A stretch of DNA of 64,000 nucleotides from Cryptomeria japonica. Lineage: Eukaryota > Streptophyta > Pinopsida > Cupressales > Cupressaceae. This document shows positions 54,361 to 64,000 of this stretch, one piece after another. The notes under the pieces are model-generated. The model did no database searches, was not told the DNA's origin, and was given only the letters and a program-made list of their open reading frames with translations. Made by a program: the position numbers and the translations under genes. The DNA is taken from the NCBI RefSeq assembly GCF_030272615.1, contig NC_081414.1:812237069-812301068 (forward strand), in the 5' to 3' direction. The first letter of the stretch is position 1. Each line of letters begins with the position of its first letter.

Positions 54361-56339
54361 GTACTAAATATGGAAGAAACAAGGGATGCGAACTATTTAA
54401 TGCCTCAAAAGTATGATGTCTCTGACAGAATAGCCACACGGCTGGCACAGTAGATGTTTGATAGAATACTCTGAAAAGATGTGCACAAAATGAATTTTAA
54501 AAGAAGATCTCAAACCATCCTAACATTGTAAGCTTTTGTTTTTACTCTAGGGTTTCCATCAAAATTTAACCCGTAGTAGTCATATTGGAGTTGCCCAAAC
54601 CCATATCATTACCATACCAGTTACATATCTATGGTAGCTGTGTAGACATGTTCTCCTAGAGCATATATATTATACTTGAATTTAACAAGAATGGATAAGA
54701 AATCTGTGGAAAGCTAAAGAAATCCATTTGATGAATTTAAACGAGGATGCAACAACCCCTAATAGCTATGCATACAAAATGAGGAATCATAAACATTGTG
54801 CAGAACCATTTCGCATAATGCCCTAAAATGATGTTGACTCATGCTCAAAACATATATAAATGCGTACCCCTTGACTGAGTATATGATGAAGATCTTGTTC
54901 AACATTAAACAGATCGGTGGGTTTCTCGGCAAGAAAACCCTTGAATGAAGTGGGCGTCAAGGTGAAAAGACTGGCTTGGTCAAACAGATCTTGTAGAGAA
55001 AAAATGGGTGCTTATGTTTCTGTTAGGGCAATGTCGTTGCTCTGTAGTAAAGCTTCTGGTGGCATCTGAAAGATATTTTTCTATGTTACTCTTCGCTGCT
55101 CGAAACAAGTTACAACAAATTGATCAAAAGGAGCTGGAGGAGTTGAAAGTAAAAATGTGTGAAAGGATAATTTTGTCAATGTGTTCAATTATTTATTTTC
55201 ATTATCCCAAAGATATCGTTATATTACTGTTTTACTAAAGTTACCAAGTAGAGCGACTATCTAATGTTAATTTAAGGGCCATTTTATAATTGGAGGATTG
55301 ATTTCTTGCCATCCTCAGTTCACTACATTGTTGCATTGTGCAAATTATTTATCAATATTTCTCTCATGGACATTAAAAATATTTTTTGTTTCCTTCTTTC
55401 CAAGTAAGATAAGAAGCAATTGTATTTAATATGATTTGGTTTTTATAGTTTTTATTATGAGTCGTTTAACTTGGTTAAAGATCATATTTTTTATAAAAAA
55501 ACATGTTTTTAGTGTTTGTCAATAAATGTTTAATATTTTGAACAAGAATCAAATGTAAATGTTAGAAAGTAAGTATTTCATTTTTTATTTTTTATTAATT
55601 TAGATAATAAATAATTGGGTAAATCTAATATACAAAATATATATGACAAGTAAAGTATTATTGAAATGAGAAGATTAGGATGCTTAGTTCGTATAAAGGG
55701 TAAATGTATGAACTGGTTGTGATTTGTCAATAGTTATACTTTGTAGCTAGAATCTACTTTTAGTATTCAAATCTTATCAATTGATGTGTTATTGAATTCT
55801 ATAAATCAACTTAACAAAATTGGGATTTTTGTTTTGTCTTTAAAAATTATGATCATGTCCTATTTCTATAATTTGTTTATGTAAATCTTTCACCTTAAGT
55901 TCGAGTCCTATGTCCTGAAATTTAATCAAGATGGTATTAATGATCACCTTTAATGAACAGGTTGTGCTAGGGCATGAAAGTGCACTAAGTTTCTCCTTCC
56001 ACCTTAATAAATCTAATGTTTTGTTTTTTGTTTTTACATCATGTAACTATATATAAAAGGAGATAGATGTAGAGGTATCCCTCATTTGATAACATGTCTA
56101 TTGGGAAACAAGATAAAAATACTATGATAACATCTTTTACAAGTGTATGCAAATCCAAATTTTATTTTTTCTTATCAAATGATTACCATATGATGATTAT
56201 GTGATTGCATAAAATCGATAATAAAAATAAAATCATTAAACAATATGAATACAAGATTTACAAGGAGAAACCCTTTGAAGAAAAAAATTCACATGGGAAA
56301 AAAGATTGGTATTATTAATGTTTAACAATAGATGTATTC
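54361..56339. other. No gene seen
   Basis: AT-rich. 55,008-55,238 (+) is open for 76 codons but has no recognisable motif. Confidence 0.45.
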
Positions 56340-56607
56340 AACATATTAATGCTCTCTTAACTTGGTAGCACTCTGGAAACACCTGTGTGACTAATAGCAT
56401 AGAGGAGTAATAGTCATTTATTTAGTCATTTTTATTTGTGTGACTAATTATTTAGTTGTGTTTCTTACCTGATGACCAAATTAGTCATTTATTTAGTCAT
56501 TTATAGCTATGTTGCAAAAGATGAGTAGAATTTAGTCATTTTTAGTTGTCGTGACTAAACTTTTTAATCACGTCGACATTTATTTTCCAAATTATAGTAG
56601 TGCTTAC
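56340..56607 (-). mobile_element. Possible CACTA-type transposon end
   Basis: The minus strand from 56,607 reads CACTACTATAATTTGG, like a CACTA terminal repeat, followed by repeated TTTAGTCACGACAACTAAA- and ATGACTAAAT-type words (plus-strand TTTAGTCATTT at about 56,417, 56,482, 56,491 and 56,530), like the subterminal repeats of such elements. It interrupts sequence related to the 3' non-coding part of the gag-protease Gypsy family. A clear opposite end and 3-bp target duplication were not found. Confidence 0.45.
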
Positions 56608-57329
56608 TATGAGTCATGAAAATAAAAACACCAAAATTACAAAGAAAAAGAAAAATTTTGCCAAGTTAATTAAGTATCGAGATATGAAAAAGAGAGAAAC
56701 ATTGAGTGGAGTGTATGACCCCACATTAAAGCGATTGCATACACCTTATTGAGAGAAACGTATGACCCCACATTAAAGCGATTGCATACACCTTATTGAG
56801 AGAAATTGCTTTGAGGTAAGATACACCCAAAATATAAGCACATTATCGCAATGATATACCCCCAAGAAAGGATAAGTCAAAAGATATAATGATCACAAAA
56901 CACAAAATGCATAAGGGTTTTAGTTAAATATGGGGGTAGTATGCTTTTATGATCAATAATGTATATCATGTATATATATTTTCATTGAATTATCCTCATC
57001 CCCCAAAGAAAGTAGAGCCACAATGGAAGAAGAGAACCTATGTCTTTTGAGTCAACATGGGAGAGAGAAAAAGAGATCTCAACACTTTGCATCATCCTCA
57101 AGTAGACAACTCTAGGGACAAGAAATAGAAGAATTGAGAAATAAATAGAAGGTCACAAAAAGGAAAGAGAGAAGAGAAAGAGGGAATCTATGACATGAAT
57201 GAAGCTAATCAAGTAATTCATCTACCTCCCATTCTTGTTGATCATTTTTTTGAGAAGGTGGACAATATGCAAGAGGAGATGGGTTAGGCAAAGGCTAGCC
57301 AAATGGGATCATGTCAACATTTGGTGTCT

Positions 57330-60169
57330 TTGGGGAGAAAATGGGTTGAGAAGTAAGTTCACGAACCTTAGCACGATGTTTTTGTTAGCATTCTCTTGCA
57401 CAATGGTTTCATTTAGTTTTAGTCAAGGATTGTGAAGGTTTAGGATAAATGGGCATATGCTTCTTCTCTTCTTTTAAAAGAGGAATAGGAGATGCCAGGT
57501 GCTTCCCTTTATAAGATGCAGGAGGCAAAAACACAACATATAAAGGAGGAATAGAAGGTATAGGAAGGAGACTGGGTCTATCATTAGGAGGAGGAATACT
57601 AGGTTTATCATTAGGAGGAGGAATGAGTGTAGAATTTCTTGATTTTCTCAAAGATAGGATCATATCATTCTTCCACCTTTGATAAAATTGAAAAAGAGCA
57701 TCACTTCTAGGTTTAAGAGGTTGAAATTGTTTGAACGAGAAGTAGTTAATCAAGATTAACATCTCCATGCCTCACCACGGGTTGGTACATACTATTATTA
57801 ACTGTTATGATCTTCTCATTGTGAGGAAATTTCAAACACTTATGAATAGTAGAAGCGATCACTTTCATGAAAGAGAGCCAAGGATGTCCCAACTTCACAT
57901 GAAATTGATTTGATGTAGGAATGATAGTTAAAATGATATCCAAGAACTTAGTACCAAGCTCAACCGGAAGTGTAATAGAACCTATAGTAGGGCAAGAGAA
58001 ACCATCAATGACTTTAACTGCAAATTTAGATTTATCTTATGTTACTTGATGCAATTGTAAAGTATAAAGATATTCTTCATTTATCACATTCACCATACAA
58101 CGTTTGATCAATGGTTAGCCCTCATGAAACCATGTCCTTGATCCTCATAGTGATATAAAGTGGTCCATTAGGGGCTTGAATAGTGTCACTAGGATCAAAT
58201 GTAATGCATAGGTCCTTAGGAGATTCAAGTTTGTCAATAAGATTCACCACATTATTAGAATCGAGTCCAAGATCATTAGGAGAAAAGGAAAGATGCTCAA
58301 ACTCATTCACATTATTAGAATGGATAGGCAAAGGATTGGTAAAGATTGAAGTTTTTGGTTTGGGGGTGCTACAGATTTGTTTCCTTTGTTATTCACACTA
58401 GCTATAAATATAGTATTATTATCAATCAAGTCTTGAATCATACTCCTTATAGAATAACACTTTTTAGTGTGATGACTAGGTTGATGATGATACAATTAGC
58501 AAAAAGATTTGGAATCATGATAAGGTGGCAAAAGTTTCCATGTGTCTATTGGTTTGATGGGAGAAAGCTTCAATACATTTCTTTGTAATGATTATGTCAT
58601 AATCATATGCAAAGATTCAGAAACAGGAGTAAATTAATTTCTAAAATACTTGGATAATGAAGGCACACCTGTTGTTGCAGCTGCCAATTGTGTTTTGGTG
58701 TTATCATTGAACTTGATGATTCTCTTGTTTGGTTTAAACTTTCCAAAAGGTTTTTGAGCACTTTAATTCTTATCAACCAGAGCCATTTAAGAAGTTTGTT
58801 CAAATTGACTCACTTGAAGCTAATAATTATGAAGTACTCCACACAAGTATGTAAAGGAAGTAAACATAGGAAAGAGAATCATATCCCTAATGTCTTTTTA
58901 CAAATCAAAAAATAAAAATCCTTTGAAAATATTGATCAAGCTTAGGATAAGAAATTTGAGAATACAAATGCTTATATGTACCAATAAAATCACTCACTTT
59001 TTTTTAACAACTCGCTTACAATGATCAAATTAGTCAATGCAATCTTAGGACTAATATTATCGTGAGATTGTTGAATGAAATAATTAGCCAATTGTCGAAA
59101 TGAATTAATAGAATAAGGAGGCAAAGAACAATAATATTGAAAAGTTTTATCCTTAAATGTTCTTGTAAACAATTTAGCCAAAAGTCTTTGATCATGAGAA
59201 AAATCACTACACAAAGTTACAAATATTTTCACGAGTCATAGGATCACCTTTTCCATTGTAAAGTTCCAGTTGAGGGAGTTCCACATTTTTAGGATGGACA
59301 ACATGAACAATGTAATTAGATAATGGGCTTGCCACATCAAATGTGGGCACATTAAACTTGGATTGATTCATGGATGCTATTTGTTGTTGCAATGATGACA
59401 CTGTTTGGGCTAGGTTATTCATACTAGCTTCAGTGGAAGGATTAAAATTGGACATTTTGGATTGAGAAGGAGTAACATTGTTGTAAGAAGGAAGAGTTGA
59501 GAATAAGGATTTGGAACACTATGATAGGTAGATATGGGAGAGGTTTGGGTACCAAAAGGAAGACTCAAAGAAGGAGGTATCAAGGATTTTTTTATTAGCA
59601 ATGTTGCCCCCTTGACTAACATGTGTAGGAATGACATTTTGTGTGGAAGTAGCCATGATATCAGATGTAAACATGGGTACACTAGTCATAGAAGTAGTCA
59701 TAGGAATGTAATGATGAACTTGACTAGGAGCTTGAGTGTAACCAAGGACTTCAACACAACTTTTCATAGACATGATATTGGTATCAAAAATATCACCAAG
59801 GCTACACAACGAGTCAATGCCAACTTTATCACTTTGAACCCCTCTTTTTAATCCTTCAATCAATGGGATTGCCTCACTTTCCAAGTATTGTTGACTCATC
59901 CATTTTTGAATACATTCAAATTCATTATCAATCTTCTCCAATTGGTCAATGAAAACCCTAGTTAGTGATTCAACAATATCATGAGAATTATTTAAAGAAT
60001 GAGGGTAAATAACGTCATTTGTTGGATTAGAAGAACCACCAACATCCTCATGGAATAAGTTATCCAAATTAGGCTCCATATCCTTAGTAATTAAACCTTG
60101 GGAATCCTTAATTCTACAACTTATTCTCATGAGAATATTGTAGGTTGGAGTAATGGTAGTAAAACTCAT
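57330..60169 (-). pseudogene. Gypsy gag-protease remnant
   Basis: Starts at the ATG at 60,169 with MSFTTITPTYNI, parallel to MSFTTISPTYTI of the 32,959 frame, and follows it domain by domain. There is a homologous N-terminus (IPLIEGLKR; MKSCVEVLGYTQAPSQV); gag near 59,300-59,000 (LELYNGKGDPMTRE; YCSLPPYSINSF; NYFIQQSHDNISPK); a degenerate knuckle near 58,490; NDLGLDSNNVVNL and the protease near 58,330-57,870 (VNVINEEYLYTLQLHQV; HVKLGHPWLSFMKVIAS); and the Pro-rich end near 57,500. The protease loop is again non-canonical (IDQ plus Cys where the other copy has IDPSC). Numerous stops and shifts make it non-functional. Confidence 0.85.
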
Positions 60170-60682
60170 GCACAAATGAGGGAAATTTGAATTTGAAATT
60201 TGGAAATTATGATTAAACAATACAAAATTTTGTGAAAATGATTGATCCAATTAATTAAGCAATTTGATCTATGAATTGGAAAGAGAAATGCATATACATC
60301 ATAGCATAGGATATAAAAATCAGATCTAAAAAATAAATTGAAAAATTATGCAACACATAAGTGAGTATAAATTTAAAGTTAAGGTCTTTGTGAAATTAAC
60401 CTCTAAATTTTTAAAATTTAATTTGAAATTAGATCTAATATTGCACAAATTAATTTGAATTTGCATGAACAATTAGATCTCAAATAATTAATCCAAATTA
60501 GACAACCCACAAGCTCAATTGGAAATTTAAAAATTAGGAGTTTTGTGAAATTAACCTCTAAATTTTAAAAATTTAGTTGGAAATTAATCTTGTAAATGTA
60601 AATTTGAATTTGAAATGCATAAACACTCAAATATAAGAACATAAATTAGAACTAAAGGTGTAAGGAGTCAGGGTCACCAAAA

Positions 60683-61859
60683 TGTAGTGGTGAAAAATTA
60701 GGGTTTCCACCATAGAAGGAAGAAAACACTAATTTAATGTTTAGTGACCATTACATTAAAAGAGGCACAAACCCAATAGATCTAGCCACAAATCAACAAT
60801 GATAGGGCTAAGATTTTTTATTGAATTTTCTCTGGGCAGATGATTTGATTAAACCTCTTTTTAAATTTAAATTATAAAAATTAGGGTACAAGTGCTAGAA
60901 ATTGAAGTAAAAATATATGAATGGTGAGCCACAGTCACTGAATCAACCCACAAACCTACATTTGAGAAATGTAAATAGATTCAGATCCATTCCTAGAAGG
61001 AGCTCCTGATTTTCCGGGACCGTGGTGGTGATCACCTTGGTCCTCCAAACCTTTCGCACTCCAATGGGAAATTGATTAATCATTATAAATAATGTTGATT
61101 CTGAAGAAAACTCTGTACCTACTTCTGCATACACTCAGCAAGGGAAATAGGTAGGAAATAGGGGTTTACCTTAAGTCAAATGCCAGTTTCGGAATTAACG
61201 ATGAAATAGAAATAAAATATGATTGAATTGTAGTTATGGAAGGTCCTCCTTTTGAGGGAGATGTTGAATATTGACTTAAACATAAAAGATATACCTCCTT
61301 GTGAATTTCTATTTGTCTCCATAGAGAATTAGAGTTTCATGAAGTCTTCAACAACATAGAACATGAATGTCAACTCCAATGCTTCAATCTTGACCTTATC
61401 TCTGCTCCCATGCTTGAAGGAAGACTGATTGCTTGCTGACTTGAACTTGAATTATTGATTGCTTAAATAAATGATTGAATGTCATATATGTCTTCTTTAA
61501 AATGAGAGGGGCAGGCCTCATTTTATACGTCCCATTGAAAAACAACTTAAGTTTTCAACATGAGCCGACATGGAGTCCAAATTTCTGCTAAAATCACATG
61601 ACCGTTAAGGGGCCCAGAATTCAGTCCCAATTGGGATGACCAGGGCAGTAAGTGCCCTGGTCCCTTGAGGACCAAGGTGCCATGCCCTAGTTCTGCCCAA
61701 TCAGAGACCAAAATGGAGGGGCTAGGTGATGTGCAAAGTAAAAATTTGGCCAAAATTGTATAATATAAACTAGAATCAGGTCGGCTTCGGGACATTAATG
61801 TAAAGGTGAGGGCCCGAATGTGGACAAAATTATAAGGGAGTACAATTTAGGATACTACA
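60683..61859 (-). repeat. 5' LTR of the older Gypsy relative
   Basis: Minus strand starts TGTAGTATCCTAAATTGTAC (compare TGTAGCGTCCTAAAATTGCG) and ends CACCACTACA before TTTTGGTGACCC. It contains one degenerate GGACCAGGGC-type hairpin unit near 61,636-61,695. Confidence 0.85.
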
Positions 61860-62829
61860 CAGAGTTCATTTTAAAACACAAATGAAAGATTCTTATCATA
61901 ACCTTCATTAAGAATAAGAACATATATGTAATTCACACAACTCTTTCAGTTGCAAGATATCCATTGATACCAATGTATCTATTACTAAAGTCCTATTAAA
62001 AACTTTCCACTTGAAATAATGTAAAATATATTTTATAGTTACAAATACAAATGAACAGTTCCATAATCTTTTACATCACTTTTGGAAGATATATTACAAA
62101 TAACACCATAATAGTAAATAGTCTTGCAACTGAAATATGAAGATACTAGAAAGAAGATGGTAAAGTTCCATCCAACCACACATGAACAAGTCCACCAAAA
62201 TATTTCTAATGGGTGAAAAGAAATAACACGTAACCATGTGGAACCTATAGGTCCACCCCTCGTGCTAGGAGATAGACACAAGGCCCAAATTAACAAACAA
62301 GAAGGCTACAGATACGTGGCTAATTAAACTCACTACCAAGTTACATGAGACACCACTTCACAAGACAAGAAGATAAAGATAGGAACCAAAGATTACCAAA
62401 ACATAAATACATAATTATAGAACTCCCAAAACTAAGGACTACCAAAGTGGGAATATCAATTAAAATCTTCTCAAAACATCAAAAGACTCCAAAGGAGATT
62501 CAAAAAAGAAACAATCGAAAGACTCCCAGAGGCTTCCACAATATTTTAAAATCTTATAAGTTAACTATTATACAATAAAAGATTTATTCTTTGTTGTGAA
62601 CATGAATTTTAGAAACTAAAATGATATCAAAGATTAGAATCAAACTCTCTCTATATATGCATTTAGAATTTATGTAGATTTTATAAATATTGAAAAATAA
62701 ATTCTAATTTCATGCAGATTTTTTATATTTGAGTTGAGGAAAAAGAGATAGATTTATAGGTTTTTGGATGAAAAATGAATTAGGATTGACTAACTTTATT
62801 TAGAAACTTGAGTTGGTTTTATTTATTTT

Positions 62830-63135
62830 TTTATTTTGATTTAGACTTATTTGTATCATCTTTGCTTCATTTAATTTATTCAATTTAAAATGTGAGAGTA
62901 TGAATAAGATATTAATAACTTGAGTAAAGAGATGAATCCTTAAGATTGAAACATCTTTTCCTGATCCTAAAAATTGAGTTTGTTTCTTCTTATCTTGATT
63001 TAAAATTATTTGTATCATCTTTGCTTCATTCATTTATTATATTCAATTTAAAATGCAAAAGTATTAATAAGGAATTAATAATTTGGATGAATAAATAAAT
63101 CATTAATATTGAATCATCCTTGTCTAACCCTAAAA
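62830..63135. repeat. Two-copy tandem repeat, about 165-bp period
   Basis: TATTTGTATCATCTTTGCTT at 62,849-62,868 recurs at 63,009-63,028, and the following TTCAATTTAAAATG and ATTGAA...CATC blocks recur in the same order with small indels. Confidence 0.7.
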
Positions 63136-63330
63136 TTTATCATAATCCTAATGACAAACCTCACTCTAATTCTAATAATAATTCTAATCCTAATCCTACT
63201 AATAATAACACTAACCCTCATCCTAAATGTAATTATTACTTTTGAATCCTTATATGAACCTTAACAAAACCCTTATTATATGTTTAATCATAAGTCTAAT
63301 TATAATTTTAACCCTAAACCTAATCTTAAT
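63120..63330. repeat. Degenerate telomere-like repeats
   Basis: Repeated CTAACCCTAAAA, CTAATCCTAATCCTA, CACTAACCCTCATCCTAAA and TTTAACCCTAAACCTAAT words, variants of the plant telomere unit CCCTAAA. Too degenerate and short to be a telomere, so an interstitial remnant. Confidence 0.55.
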
Positions 63331-64000
63331 GGTAAGGAGAGGAATGAATGAAAGTCGGCTAGAGTCATCCCCATCTTCTTATATCAAGCCTTTGAGGACA
63401 AACTCAAAGAAGGAACAACCCATCAAATCAAGACATGTACTTTAGCTCAAAAGAAGGAAGCTCATACTTGATGGAGCGAGATCTTAATTGTCACAACCCT
63501 CCTTTATCACTTTTTGATTTGATACAATTCTATTATATTTTTGGTTGAGCTATTAAAAATGATTGAATAAATATTATAAAAGAATATAAATGGACACACA
63601 CACACACTTGGAGAATATAATTCAAAAGGCATTATTTTTATTTTTTATTTTCCCACTCCCAATTATGGCACATGTTATAGGAAGAATTAGAAGCTTCTAG
63701 AGGAATCTTCAATGCCTTGCATGTAACTCCCCCACTAGGTTTTTAATCAATTTGCATGAATCCAATATTGGAAAAGAATCTCATTCTTAATTAATTTCTC
63801 TAGATAGTGGAATTAAGGGATTTTTCCTATATATTGTATGCAAGTTCTCAAAAAAGGGAGTTGATTATGTTTTGAAGAAATTTTCCTAGTTTCCTTGTTG
63901 TTGGTTGTAGGATCTTCTTTGGTAGTCTCATTTTCATTATAGGAATGTTAAGTTGTTCTTGAAGATTTCTCTCAATTTGCAAGGAAGGATCTAAAAAGGA

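Larger units (their letters stand above)
56608..61859 (-). mobile_element. Older minus-strand relative of the gag-protease Gypsy element
   Basis: Minus strand: 5' LTR 60,683-61,859, primer-binding region about 60,664-60,682, gag-protease remnant about 60,169-57,330, then 3' non-coding sequence matching 36,450-36,960 (for example GTCTACTTGAGGATGATGCA near 57,090). Again no polymerase. The 3' LTR is absent, and the element is cut at 56,607 by the CACTA-like sequence. A 46-bp tandem duplication lies at about 56,710-56,806. Much more diverged than the 30,488 copy. Confidence 0.85.
61860..64000. other. AT-rich end of window, no gene
   Basis: No supportable coding region. It contains a two-copy tandem repeat (62,830-63,135), telomere-like DNA (63,120-63,330) and a short CA run at 63,595-63,606. 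Confidence 0.5.

Noticed and set aside
63120-63330. A true telomere or chromosome end
   Set aside because: The units are degenerate and interrupted, and the sequence continues for another 670 bases without repeats.

Overview
The window is nuclear DNA from a plant with a large, repeat-dense genome. A gymnosperm (conifer) is the best guess. This is an inference from the mass of old nested LTR retrotransposons, the near absence of intact host genes and the conifer-like style of the Copia elements; I cannot prove the species. Nearly all of it is transposable-element sequence at different stages of decay. The only clearly intact host-type reading frame is an intronless actin-depolymerizing-factor copy at 50,887-51,306.

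Layout. 415-1,899 (+): a plant-mobile-domain (PMD/MAIN-like) frame riddled with stops, almost all TAG. 3,003-13,092 (+): a Copia element (gag, PR, INT, RT, RH, all broken) whose 3' LTR is split by a rearranged non-autonomous LTR element (8,809-12,324). 13,990-17,611 (-): Gypsy and Copia remnants and one Copia LTR. 20,200-21,615 (-): a Gypsy pol remnant. 21,976-47,765: two adjacent copies of one AT-rich unit, each filled by different later insertions. Unit A holds a tRNA-derived SINE, a ~780-bp AT microsatellite and a 4.5-kb LINE. Unit B holds a Gypsy gag-protease-only element nested in a non-autonomous LTR element, and a second non-autonomous element with a large unrecognised frame. 47,766-54,360: fragments of four unrelated host genes (lachrymatory-factor-synthase-like, cytosolic enolase, ADF, PPR) plus a long inverted repeat. 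56,340-61,859: a CACTA-like end and a second, older minus-strand copy of the gag-protease Gypsy family. 61,860-64,000: AT-rich sequence with a tandem repeat and degenerate telomere-like DNA.

How the parts relate. Three complete-looking LTR elements or families here carry no polymerase, so they would need enzymes in trans. One of them (40,582-46,143) shares its primer-binding site, leader and polypurine-tract context with the Copia at 3,003, which makes that Copia family its likely helper. The ADF copy has a poly(A) tract and a perfect 13-bp target duplication, the signature of LINE machinery, and a relative of such a LINE lies in the same window. Nesting gives a relative order: unit duplication, then the non-autonomous element at 30,458, then the Gypsy inside its LTR (perfect 5-bp duplication, near-identical LTRs), which is among the youngest events.
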